The notes below the pieces were generated by a model. It had not been told where the DNA came from. It worked only from the letters and a program-made list of their open reading frames with translations, and searched no databases. Source: Phycisphaerae bacterium (lineage in GTDB: Bacteria; Planctomycetota; Phycisphaerae; UBA1845). Taken from it: a DNA stretch of 64,000 nt. A program made the position numbers and the translations under genes. This document shows, piece by piece, positions 26,545-35,818 of the stretch (its first letter is position 1; every line of letters begins with the position of its first letter). The stretch covers positions 1 to 64,000 of the forward strand of contig JAJDDQ010000040.1 of the NCBI GenBank assembly GCA_029260215.1. The letters run 5' to 3'.

Positions 26545-27489
26545 ATGAGGGTTCTACTGGCTAATCCGCGGTGTTGCTGCGCTGGCGTTGATCGCGCCGT
26601 TGAGATCGTGGACGTTGCGTTAAAGCGTTTTGGCGCACCGGTTTACGTTCGCAAGGAGATCGTCCACAACAGTCACGTGGTGGAATCGTTCCGCGAGCGC
26701 GGCGTTATTTTTGTGGAAGAACTCGATGAAGTGCCTCCCGGGGCGGTCACAGTTTTCAGTGCTCACGGCGTGTCGCCCGCGGTGGAGTCGGCGGCGGCTG
26801 GTCGCAGTTTGACCGTGATCGACGCGACCTGCCCGCTGGTGACGAAGGTCCATTCTGAGGTAATTCGTTTTGTGAAAGAAGGTTACCACGTTCTCCTGGT
26901 AGGCCATCAGGGTCACGAGGAGGTCGAGGGTACGATGGGGTTCGCGCCCGACAACATCACATTGGTCGAAAACGTTTCGCAGGCGACGGAAATGGAGATC
27001 GCGCCAGCGGCGAAGTACATGATACTCATGCAGACGACGTTGAGCGTTGACGATACGCGCGAGATTGTGGATTCGCTGCGTAAGCGTCTGTCAAATGTGG
27101 AGTTACCGCCGTCCGAGGATATTTGCTACGCGACGCAGAACCGTCAGAATGCGGTTAAGGAAATGTGCGGGCGGGGGATTGATCTTCTTTTGGTGGTCGG
27201 TTCGTGGAATTCCAGCAATGCCAAGCGTCTGGCGGAAGTGGCGACGTCGCGCGGGATTGAGGCCCGGTTGATCGACGGTGCGGGAGAAATCGTACCGGAT
27301 TGGGTCGTGAATGCGGTTTTGGTGGGTGTTACCGGTGGGGCGAGTACCCCGGATGCGCTTGTTCAAGGCGTTGTGGATCGGCTTCGGGCGCTGGGGGCGG
27401 AGTCGGTTGAGCTTTGCACGACGGCGGAGGAGAACACGGTTTTCAAGTTGCCGCCGATTCTCGCGGACGCGAAGGCGAAGGCCAGATAG
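26545..27489 (+). CDS. ispH: 4-hydroxy-3-methylbut-2-enyl diphosphate reductase
   Basis: Last step of the MEP isoprenoid pathway, giving IPP and DMAPP. The three Fe-S cysteines are Cys12 in PRCCCAGVDRA, Cys96 in IDATCPLVTKVH and Cys194 in EDICYATQNRQ. HNSHVV, GHQGHEEVEGTMG (catalytic Glu) and VVGSWNSSNAKRL complete the site. The triple Cys before AGVDRA replaces the usual GFC. 314 residues. ATG 26545 is preferred over a TTG three codons earlier. It is upstream of the pfa genes but 270 bp away, so it may be transcribed separately. Confidence 0.95.
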   Translation: MRVLLANPRCCCAGVDRAVEIVDVALKRFGAPVYVRKEIVHNSHVVESFRERGVIFVEELDEVPPGAVTVFSAHGVSPAVESAAAGRSLTVIDATCPLVTKVHSEVIRFVKEGYHVLLVGHQGHEEVEGTMGFAPDNITLVENVSQATEMEIAPAAKYMILMQTTLSVDDTREIVDSLRKRLSNVELPPSEDICYATQNRQNAVKEMCGRGIDLLLVVGSWNSSNAKRLAEVATSRGIEARLIDGAGEIVPDWVVNAVLVGVTGGASTPDALVQGVVDRLRALGAESVELCTTAEENTVFKLPPILADAKAKAR

Positions 27490-27759
27490 GATAGACTTCG
27501 GAGTGCGGCTCGGTTGGCGCGCCGGGCGACACGCCGTCTCGAAGATTCCTAGTGCGCGGCTACACCCAATTGTGCGGGGCTCGCCAACCGCTCCCTCACG
27601 GTCGCGGCTCTGAAGGAGCGTGCGGAACCCGCAGGAAAAGGGGGGTCGCTGTACTTGGATGCTCGCGGGTGTTGCGGGCGAGGGAAATCCGTTGGAAACA
27701 AAACTACTTTGATTACGCAGTCAGCCGTTCAATTCGAGGCAGGAACAACCGGCAGGGTG

Positions 27760-29385
27760 ATGGGCGGCTGGTGTTCGGATGGGCAGAGGCCGATGGTCGG
27801 CAATGAGGCTGTCGTGCGCGCTGTTCGCGACGTGACGCGACCTGTTCAACTGGTTTTGAGCGATGGAAGGCAGGCTGCGGCGGACGGTGGGGCCGTTACG
27901 CTGGGTGCCGGTGGCTTGGAAGCAGGGTGTTTACCCCTAGTGGGTTACGCGCCGGCATTGAGGCCTGAATGTCTTGGCTCGGCTGACTTTCGGGCTGCGC
28001 ACGGTCTTCGATATGCTTACGTGGCTGGGGCGATGGCCAACGGTATCGCGTCGGAGGCGATGGTTGAGGCGATGTCTGCTTCGGGGATGATCGGATTTTT
28101 CGGGTCGGCTGGTCTTGAACTGGATCGCATTGAGGCTGCCATCGACCGGATTCAGCGAAACGTCGGGGACGGTTGCTATGGTTTCAACCTGATCCACTCG
28201 CCGAGCGAGCCGCAAATGGAGTCGGCTGTCGTGGATTTGTATCTGCGACGGGGCGTTCGGCTGGTCAGTGCTTCGGCCTATCTGGATTTGACGCTGCCTC
28301 TGGTTCGTTTTCGTCTGAGCGGGATTCGTGCTGGGGCGGACGGTGGGGTTGTGACGCCGAACCGGGTTATTGCGAAGGTTTCGCGGGTCGAGGTGGCGCG
28401 TAAGTTTTTCAGTCCTGCGCCTTTGGAGATGATCGAGCGGCTGGTGTCGGACGGCGTGCTGACGCGGGAGCAGGCTGAGCTGGCTGGTCGGGTTCCGGTG
28501 GCGGAGGATTTGACGGCTGAGGCGGATTCGGGCGGTCACACTGATAATCGTCCTGCGATTGCGTTGATTCCGACGATGATCGCGTTGGCGGAGGAGATGA
28601 CCGAGGCCCACGGGTTCGCGAAACCGTTGCGTGTTGGTGCGGCGGGGGGGATTGCGACGCCTCAGTCCGCTGCGGCTGCTTTTGCGCTGGGGGCGGCCTA
28701 TGTGCTGACGGGTTCGATCAATCAGGCCTGTGTGGAGGCTGGGACGTCTGAAACGGTGCGTGAAATGCTTGCGGAGGCGGGTCAGGCTGACATGACGATG
28801 GCCCCTGCGGCGGATATGTTTGAGATGGGGGTGAAGGTTCAGGTTCTGAAGTGGGGGACGATGTTTGCGGTCCGGGGGCGCAAGCTTTACGATCTATACC
28901 GTTCCTGCGCGTCGCTGGAGGACTTGCCCGCGAACCAGCGTGCGGTTCTGGAGCGAGATTATTTTCGGTGCAGTCTGGCGGAGGCGTGGGCGCGGACGTG
29001 TGCGTTTTTTGCGGAGCGCGATCCGAAACAGATTGAGCGGGCGGAGCGCGACGCGAAGCACAAGATGTCGCTGGTGTTTCGTTCGTACCTTGGTCGATCT
29101 TCGGATTGGGCCAATCGCGGTGAGCCGTCGCGGAAGTCGGATTACCAGATTTGGTGCGGTCCGGCGATGGGTGCGTTTAACGAGTGGACGCGGGGCAGCT
29201 TTTTGGCGAAGCCCGCGGCGCGCGATGTCGTGACGGTCGCGGTGAATCTTTTGGTCGGGGCTGCGGATATGACGCGCGTGGGCTGGTTGCGGGTCGGCGG
29301 TGTGTCGTTGCCGCGCGATGCGTATCGCGTTCGTCCTCGACCGGTGGAAGAGTTGAAAAGAATGTTGGCTGACGAGGCGGCATGA
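27760..29385 (+). CDS. pfaD: PfaD-type enoyl reductase of a PUFA/secondary-lipid synthase
   Basis: Flavin-dependent enoyl reductase of the 2-nitropropane dioxygenase TIM-barrel type, acting in trans on acyl chains carried by PfaA. Typical PfaD text: PLVGYAPALRPECLGSADF, YAYVAGAMANGIASEAMVEAM, MIGFFGSAGLELDRIEAAI, GCYGFNLIHSPSEPQMES, ADSGGHTDNRPAIALIPTMI, GAAGGIATPQSAAAAFALGA, DMFEMGVKVQVLKWGTMFA and the C-terminal DYQIWCGPAMGAFNEWTRGSFL. About 541 residues, as in the family. ATG 27760 is chosen because upstream codons have no similarity. The stop overlaps the pfaA start (ATGA). First gene of the pfa-ole operon, the same position as in myxobacterial pfa1-pfa2-pfa3. Confidence 0.93.
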   Translation: MGGWCSDGQRPMVGNEAVVRAVRDVTRPVQLVLSDGRQAAADGGAVTLGAGGLEAGCLPLVGYAPALRPECLGSADFRAAHGLRYAYVAGAMANGIASEAMVEAMSASGMIGFFGSAGLELDRIEAAIDRIQRNVGDGCYGFNLIHSPSEPQMESAVVDLYLRRGVRLVSASAYLDLTLPLVRFRLSGIRAGADGGVVTPNRVIAKVSRVEVARKFFSPAPLEMIERLVSDGVLTREQAELAGRVPVAEDLTAEADSGGHTDNRPAIALIPTMIALAEEMTEAHGFAKPLRVGAAGGIATPQSAAAAFALGAAYVLTGSINQACVEAGTSETVREMLAEAGQADMTMAPAADMFEMGVKVQVLKWGTMFAVRGRKLYDLYRSCASLEDLPANQRAVLERDYFRCSLAEAWARTCAFFAERDPKQIERAERDAKHKMSLVFRSYLGRSSDWANRGEPSRKSDYQIWCGPAMGAFNEWTRGSFLAKPAARDVVTVAVNLLVGAADMTRVGWLRVGGVSLPRDAYRVRPRPVEELKRMLADEAA

Positions 29386-32300
29386 GCAACGAGCTTCGAA
29401 CCGAACGTGAAAGCTACCGTCAGACACCCATCGCCATCGTCGGCATGGGGTGTCTGTTTCCGAATGCGCGTGATATTCGCGCATACTGGCGTCTGCTGCG
29501 ACGCTGCGAGGACGCGGTGCGTGAGGTTCCGCCGACGCATTGGCTGATGGATGATTATGTTCATCCGGACAAGGTGTCGGGTGATTTCACCTATTGCGGG
29601 CGGGGGGCGTTCCTGCCTTCGGTCGATTTTGATCCTACGGAATTCGGTATTCCGCCGACTGTGCTGGAGGCTACGGACACCGCACAGCTTTTGGCGTTGA
29701 AGGTGGCTAAGGCTGCGCTGTGTGATGCGGGGTATGGCGGTGATCGGGAGTTCGACCGTTCGCGTGCGAGCGTTTTGCTTGGTGTGACGGGCACGCAGGA
29801 GCTGGTTATTTCGCTTGGTGCGCGGATGGGGCATCCGTTCTGGCGGAAGGCGATGCTTGAGGCTGGCATCGATGCGGAGCGTGCGGAGTCGATCGTCGAT
29901 CGCATCGCGGACCAATATGTTTCGTGGCAGGAGAATTCATTTCCGGGATTGCTGGGGAATGTGGTGGCGGGCCGGATTGCGAACCGGCTTGATCTGCGCG
30001 GGACGAACTGCGTGGTGGACGCTGCTTGTGCGAGTTCTTTGAGTGCCGTACATCTGGCACTTATGGAATTGGCCGCCGGTCGGAGCGACATGGTTCTGAC
30101 CGGTGGTGTGGACGCGCTCAACGACATTTTCATGTACATGTGTTTCAGCAAGACGCAGGCGCTTTCGCCGACGGGTGATGCGCGTCCGTTTTCGGGCGAT
30201 GCGGACGGCACCGTGCTGGGTGAGGGCGTGGGTATGCTGGTGCTGAAGCGTCTGGACGACGCTCAGCGTGACGGCGACCGTGTTTACGCGACGATTCGCG
30301 GCGTGGGGACAGCCAGCGACGGTCGCTCGCAGAGCATTTACGCGCCGCGTGCGGGGGGGCAGGCTGACGCTTTGCGCGACGCTTACAAAGTGAGTGGTAT
30401 TGATCCATCCACGGTCGAGTTGGTCGAGGCCCACGGGACTGGGACCAAAGTCGGCGACGCTGTTGAATTCGAGGCCCTTAAAACGGTCTATCGCGAATCG
30501 CAATCCGAAGGCAAGTGGTGCGCGCTGGGATCGGTCAAGTCGCAGATCGGGCATACCAAAGCGGCGGCTGGTGTGGCGGGTTTGATTAAGGCTGCGTTGG
30601 CGGTGCATCACAAGGTGCTGCCCCCGACCTTGAAAGTGTCTCGTCCGAACGAGAGCATGGGCTTGGATGCGAGTCCGTTTTATCTCAATACGAACGCGAC
30701 ACCCTGGACGAAACATTCCGAGCATCCTCGACGTGCAGCCGTCAGTTCGTTCGGATTCGGCGGGAGCAATTTTCACGCGGTGGTCGAGGAAGCTCCGATC
30801 GAATGTGCTCAGCCTGCGTGGGACGGTTCGGTGATGCCGATCGCGTTTTCGGCTGACGCGCGCGAGGTTTTGCTGGAACAGGTGGCGGAGTGGATTGCGT
30901 TTGTTGCGGGCGACGCGCGTGAGGATCAGATTGCTCATCGTGCGTGCGTGTCGCGTCGGGGCTTTTCGGCTGATCTTGCCTATCGTCTCGTGGTTGTGGT
31001 TGAGAAGGGCGATGACGTTGCGGTTGTGCTCAAGGGTGCGCTGGAACTGGTGCGTTCGAGCAATGTCGATGCGGAATCCAGCGATGGGAATGTGTTCTAC
31101 GGTTGCGGCGTGAAGTCGCCCAAAGTTGCGTTCCTGTTTCCCGGTCAGGCTAGCCAATATGTGGGAATGGGTCGGGATTTGTTTTGCGTTTTCCCGGAGG
31201 CGCATCGGGCGATTGAAGAGTCAGACGCCGGTGTGGAATATGGCGATTCGCTGAGTGCGCGCATTTTCCCGCATGCGACATTCGACCGGGCGGAGCGTGC
31301 TCGGCAGGAGGCGGACCTTACGCGGACCGACGTTGCTCAGCCGGCCATCGGAACGGTGGCGTTGGCGGCGATGCGTGTGCTCGAACGGTTCGGAGTCAGG
31401 CCTGACATTTCGGCGGGTCACAGTTATGGGGAGCTGGTCGCGTTGCGGTCGGCTGGTCGTATCGACGACGCTGCTTTGCTCGCACTGTCTCGCGTGCGCG
31501 GGGCATTGATGGCGGATTCGACGGTTGCGCGTGGGGCGATGGCGGCTGTGTCCGCCCCTGTGGATGCTTTGCAGGAGATGGTGGATGACGCGGGGCTTGA
31601 CGTTGTGCTGGCGCATCGCAACACGCCGAAGCAGGGCGTATTGTCGGGGGCGCCGGAATCGATTGATGCTGCTTTGAAATGTTGCGCGCAGAAGGGTTGG
31701 CCTTCGACGCGGTTGAATGTATCCGGCGCGTTTCACAGCCCGTTGATGTCGAGTGCTCGGGATCGGTTCCGGGACGCGCTGGCGACGGTATCCATTGATG
31801 CCGGCGCCAGGCCTGTGTACGCCAATGCCACGAGTGAGGTTTTTCCCGACGATGCGGACGCGGTGCGCGATTCGCTGGCGAATCAGTTTGTGCAGCCCGT
31901 GGACTTTGTCGGGTTGGTTCGTCGTTTGCACGGGGAGGGCGTGACGCATTTCGTGGAGGTCGGCCCGAAGAATGTGCTGACGAAGCTGGTGCGGGCGATC
32001 CTTCCCGATATAGGTGCCAGGGTCGTGTCAGTTGACGTGGGGCAGAGTGGTTCCGGGCTGACGCAGTTGGCCCGTGTCTTGGGCGGCTTGGCTGTTGCGG
32101 GCTGTCATGTGAAACTCGATGAATGGGAACCGGACGTTCCCGAACCCCGTCAGCCGCGGATGGTCGTTCCGCTTGTGGGGGCCAACTACCGTAATCCGAA
32201 GAATCGCGTCAGTCGTGTGCAGGCCTGTGGGTCTGATCGGCTGACTCAGGAAACGAACACAGTGAAACGCAGTGTACCTACCAACGGCTCGGCGGCACCT

Positions 32301-35300
32301 GGGGCGTCGATTTCGGAGCCTCTCCATCCTGTGGCACAACATGTACGTCCGGCGTCTGCGGCGGCACCTTTGCAATCGTCGGTTGGCGGCGAGGTGCTGC
32401 AAGTTGTGCAGGAAGGGCTTCGTGCGATGCAGAAATTGCAGGAGCAGACAGCCGACGCGCACAAGCGATTCCTCGAAGGGCAGGAGCTGGCGCAGAAGAC
32501 GTTTCAGATGGTTCTGCAAGAGCAGCATCGCATCGTGCATCACACGATGGGTCATCCGGTTTCGCCGCCCGCTTATCCTGCGGTGGCGGCTCGTTCGCCG
32601 GAGACGTCGGTGTCCGATCCGAGCGGAGTGGTTGGGGCACGCGAGGCGTTGGTTGGGGCTGTGGCTGCGGCGGTGCCGCCGGTCGCGTCTGAAGGGAATG
32701 GTCATCTGGGGCGGGTTGAATCTGCGTTGCTGAAGGCTGTGTCGGAGACGACGGGTTATCCGATCGACTCGGTGCATCTTGATATGGATTTGGAGTCGGA
32801 CCTCGGAATTGACAGCGTTCGTCGAAACGCGCTGTTGGCTCGGTTGGGTGAGTATTATCCGCAGGCGGCTGCGATTGCACCGGATCAGTCGTATCGACTT
32901 ACGACACTGCGACAGATTGCCGAGCATGCTGCCAATGGCAATGGTCACGTGCCCGCGCATGTTGGCGGCAACGGAACTTCGCAGACGGAGGCTTCGGCTT
33001 CGCCTACACCTGCAACGGTGGATCAGGCGGAGTCGGGATCGGCTGAGCTGGCGCAGACATTGCTCGAAGTGGTTGCGCATCTGACCGGTTATCCGATTGA
33101 GATGCTCGATTGTGACATGGATATGGAGGCTGACCTCGGCATCGATTCGATCAAGCGTGTTGAGATTCTCGCGGAAGTGCAGACGCGCATGCCGGGTTTG
33201 AAGGAAGTCGACTCGTCGTACATGGGCAGTATGCGTACGCTGCGGAACATTATTGATTACCTTGACGAGCAGGAATCGCCGGGCGGTGCGGTTGGTGGAA
33301 ATGGTCACGTTCAGGCCGCACCGGCGACGCAGCCTCAGCCGGCGCAGGACCGGGAAGTTGCGGTGTCGCCTGTTCCGGTGGCGACATCGTTGGACCGCCG
33401 GGTGCTTCGTGTGAAGCCGTTGTCCGATCAGCCTGAAGCGGGCGTGTTGCCTTTGGCGAGCGGTCGTGAGGTTTTGATCGTGGGTGACGATGCGCTGGCG
33501 ACTGCGTTGCGGGATCGTCTTTCGGCTGACGGTGTGTCGGCGCGGCGTGCGTCCTGGAAATCTACGCGGAAGAAATCCAAGACGGAAATCGGCGGGTTGA
33601 TACTCGTTGCATCGGGTGCATCAACCGAGGCCGCTTCGGCCAAGGCTGGTTCAGCCGAGGCTTTGACGAAAATGCTCAAGGAGGCGTTCGCGGTTGCGAA
33701 GTCTTGTGGGGCGGATTTGTGCGAGGCTGCCGGTGAGGGCGGGGCGTTTCTTGCGACGGTCACGCGCATGGACGGTGCGTTCGGGCTTCGCGGTGGAGCG
33801 TTCGAGCCGCTGCAGGGCGGATTGGCTGGGTTGGCCAAGACGGTTGGGTGCGAGTGGTCTGAGGTTCGGGTGCGGGCGTTCGATGTTGATCCGCAATGGA
33901 AGAATGCGTCGGAAGCGGCTGATGCGATTGTTCGTACACTTGGAACCACGGGGCCGACAGAGATTGGTTTGTCAGCCGACGGGCGGTGCAGTCTGGAGCT
34001 TGCGGCGGGTGACGCTCCTTCCGGTGACATTGATCTGTCACAAGGCGATGTTGTTCTGGTTTCCGGCGGGGCGCGCGGTGTGACGGCTGAGGCTGTGATG
34101 TCGCTCGCGTCATTCAAGCCGGTGCTCGTGCTGTTTGGTCGTTCGCCTGAGCCTGAGGGTGAGCCGCAATGGTTGAGTGGTTTGACCGGTGAGGCGGAGA
34201 TCAAGCGGGCTGTCCTCGAACACGAATTCCGAGGGCAGGCTACGCCGACGGATGTGCGTACGTCTTACAATCGCATTATGGCTGGTCGGGAGATTCGACG
34301 GCAGATCGGTCGCATGGAGCGGGCTGGTGCGTCGGTTGTGTACCGGTCGCTGGACATTCGCGATGCGCGGGCGGTGCGGGCGGAGGTGGCTGACATTCGC
34401 GCGTCGTTCGGATCGCCGCGGATGCTGGTACACGGTGCGGGCGTGCTTCATGATCGGGCTATTTTGGACAAGACGCCCGAGCAATTTGATAACGTGTTCG
34501 ACACAAAAATCGTCGGGTTGTTGAACCTGCTCGACGCTACGAAAGATGACGATCTGCGGGCGATCGGGTTGTTTTCGTCCGTTAGCGGGCGTTTTGGGCG
34601 ACGGGGTCAAATCGACTACGCGATGGCCAACGAGTGCGTGAACAAGCTGGCCCGTCGTCTGGCTGCGGATCGTCCGAAGTGCCGCGTTGTGGCACTGAAC
34701 TGGGGGCCTTGGGATGGCGGCATGGTGGACGCGACGCTTCGTGCGGAATTTGAGCGTGAAGGGGTTGGGCTTATCCCGCTGGATGCGGGGTCGCGCGCTT
34801 TTGGTGCGGAACTCGCTCAACGTGCGTCGGGAGATGTTGAGGTTGTTTTGGGGGCTGGTTTCGATGGTCTGATGGATGGTGGTCTTGAAGACGATGTTCA
34901 GACACGGAGCGTGCCCGCTTTGCCGGTCGCGTACGAGCGACGTCTGGACCTTGATCGTCACGAATTTCTTCGCTCTCACGTGTTTGCGTCCAGGCCTGTG
35001 TTGCCGATCGCGGTTATGGTTGAGTGGTTGGGGCATGCTGCGCTGCACGATCATCCCGGTTTGATTCTCGCGGGGCTGGATGATTTTCGACTCTTTGGCG
35101 GCGTGGTGGTGGATCAGGCCGGTGTGGATTTGAGTTTCGCTGCCGGCAGGGTGCGTAAGACGGGTGACCTGTTCGAGGTTGACGTGGAGCTGGCCAGCGT
35201 TGACGTTGACGTGGAGCTGGCCAGCGTTGACGCGCCCACGCGGCGTACAGTGCATGCTCGGGCGACTGCGTTGCTCTCAAGTGTGTGTCGGCCTGCTGAC

Positions 35301-35804
35301 AACAGCCGTGCGGAACGGATCGAGGGCAATGGCGCGCCGATTCCGTCCGACCCGTACGATGCGATTCTTTTCCACGGGCCGCATTTTCATACCATTGAGC
35401 GCATTACCTGCATGTCGCGGGAAGGGATTGCTGCCCAGGTGCGTTCCGCTCCGTCGCCGTCGGCCTGGATGACCGATCCGCTGCGCAGTGAATGGCTTGG
35501 CGATCCCTTGGTCGTGGACGCCGCTTTGCAGTTGGGCATTGTTTGGGCGCATCAACATCTCGGAGCCGGTGCTTTGCCGAGCCGTATCGGGCGTATTCGT
35601 TTCTTCAGAAGTGTGTTTCCGGCGGAGGGTGTCTCCGTTGCTTTGCGCGTTGTGGATGCGTCGCGTCACGCATTGACCGCGGATGCTTCGATTCTGGACG
35701 CCGCAGGCGTACCGATCGCGCAGATCAGCCGATGTGTCTGGACGGTTGATCCGTCGCTGGCGGATGCGTTCTGTGAACGGAGCTTGGCTGGGGCGTCTTG
35801 CTGA
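29382..35804 (+). CDS. pfaA: PfaA-type megasynthase (KS-AT-ACP-ACP-KR-DH)
   Basis: 2140 residues. Ketosynthase about 14-460 (Cys216 in VDAACASSLSA, EAHGTGTKVGD, GSVKSQIGHTKAAAG). Acyltransferase about 580-900 (FLFPGQASQYVGMG, Ser681 in GHSYGE). Linker with a coiled part near 1010-1050. ACP1 with Ser1145 in LGIDSVRRN and ACP2 with Ser1256 in LGIDSIKRVEIL. Ketoreductase about 1555-1800 (SGGARGVTAEA, SSVSGRFGRRGQIDYAMAN), preceded by a structural pseudo-reductase. Dehydratase-like double hotdog from about 1855 (His1866 in SHVFASRPVLP, HxxxS instead of HxxxG). It builds and partly reduces the growing chain from malonyl units. Only two ACPs, fewer than in most PUFA synthases. Likely needs a 4'-phosphopantetheinyl transferase from elsewhere. 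Confidence 0.93.
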   Translation: MSNELRTERESYRQTPIAIVGMGCLFPNARDIRAYWRLLRRCEDAVREVPPTHWLMDDYVHPDKVSGDFTYCGRGAFLPSVDFDPTEFGIPPTVLEATDTAQLLALKVAKAALCDAGYGGDREFDRSRASVLLGVTGTQELVISLGARMGHPFWRKAMLEAGIDAERAESIVDRIADQYVSWQENSFPGLLGNVVAGRIANRLDLRGTNCVVDAACASSLSAVHLALMELAAGRSDMVLTGGVDALNDIFMYMCFSKTQALSPTGDARPFSGDADGTVLGEGVGMLVLKRLDDAQRDGDRVYATIRGVGTASDGRSQSIYAPRAGGQADALRDAYKVSGIDPSTVELVEAHGTGTKVGDAVEFEALKTVYRESQSEGKWCALGSVKSQIGHTKAAAGVAGLIKAALAVHHKVLPPTLKVSRPNESMGLDASPFYLNTNATPWTKHSEHPRRAAVSSFGFGGSNFHAVVEEAPIECAQPAWDGSVMPIAFSADAREVLLEQVAEWIAFVAGDAREDQIAHRACVSRRGFSADLAYRLVVVVEKGDDVAVVLKGALELVRSSNVDAESSDGNVFYGCGVKSPKVAFLFPGQASQYVGMGRDLFCVFPEAHRAIEESDAGVEYGDSLSARIFPHATFDRAERARQEADLTRTDVAQPAIGTVALAAMRVLERFGVRPDISAGHSYGELVALRSAGRIDDAALLALSRVRGALMADSTVARGAMAAVSAPVDALQEMVDDAGLDVVLAHRNTPKQGVLSGAPESIDAALKCCAQKGWPSTRLNVSGAFHSPLMSSARDRFRDALATVSIDAGARPVYANATSEVFPDDADAVRDSLANQFVQPVDFVGLVRRLHGEGVTHFVEVGPKNVLTKLVRAILPDIGARVVSVDVGQSGSGLTQLARVLGGLAVAGCHVKLDEWEPDVPEPRQPRMVVPLVGANYRNPKNRVSRVQACGSDRLTQETNTVKRSVPTNGSAAPGASISEPLHPVAQHVRPASAAAPLQSSVGGEVLQVVQEGLRAMQKLQEQTADAHKRFLEGQELAQKTFQMVLQEQHRIVHHTMGHPVSPPAYPAVAARSPETSVSDPSGVVGAREALVGAVAAAVPPVASEGNGHLGRVESALLKAVSETTGYPIDSVHLDMDLESDLGIDSVRRNALLARLGEYYPQAAAIAPDQSYRLTTLRQIAEHAANGNGHVPAHVGGNGTSQTEASASPTPATVDQAESGSAELAQTLLEVVAHLTGYPIEMLDCDMDMEADLGIDSIKRVEILAEVQTRMPGLKEVDSSYMGSMRTLRNIIDYLDEQESPGGAVGGNGHVQAAPATQPQPAQDREVAVSPVPVATSLDRRVLRVKPLSDQPEAGVLPLASGREVLIVGDDALATALRDRLSADGVSARRASWKSTRKKSKTEIGGLILVASGASTEAASAKAGSAEALTKMLKEAFAVAKSCGADLCEAAGEGGAFLATVTRMDGAFGLRGGAFEPLQGGLAGLAKTVGCEWSEVRVRAFDVDPQWKNASEAADAIVRTLGTTGPTEIGLSADGRCSLELAAGDAPSGDIDLSQGDVVLVSGGARGVTAEAVMSLASFKPVLVLFGRSPEPEGEPQWLSGLTGEAEIKRAVLEHEFRGQATPTDVRTSYNRIMAGREIRRQIGRMERAGASVVYRSLDIRDARAVRAEVADIRASFGSPRMLVHGAGVLHDRAILDKTPEQFDNVFDTKIVGLLNLLDATKDDDLRAIGLFSSVSGRFGRRGQIDYAMANECVNKLARRLAADRPKCRVVALNWGPWDGGMVDATLRAEFEREGVGLIPLDAGSRAFGAELAQRASGDVEVVLGAGFDGLMDGGLEDDVQTRSVPALPVAYERRLDLDRHEFLRSHVFASRPVLPIAVMVEWLGHAALHDHPGLILAGLDDFRLFGGVVVDQAGVDLSFAAGRVRKTGDLFEVDVELASVDVDVELASVDAPTRRTVHARATALLSSVCRPADNSRAERIEGNGAPIPSDPYDAILFHGPHFHTIERITCMSREGIAAQVRSAPSPSAWMTDPLRSEWLGDPLVVDAALQLGIVWAHQHLGAGALPSRIGRIRFFRSVFPAEGVSVALRVVDASRHALTADASILDAAGVPIAQISRCVWTVDPSLADAFCERSLAGASC
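35178..35231 (+). repeat. Perfect 27-bp tandem duplication inside pfaA
   Basis: Two identical 27-bp units (35178-35204 and 35205-35231), each encoding VDVELASVD, lie in the C-terminal dehydratase-like region. Because the copies are identical and in frame, the duplication is recent and adds nine residues. Confidence 0.95.
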
Positions 35805-35818
35805 ACGGGCGTAGATGA

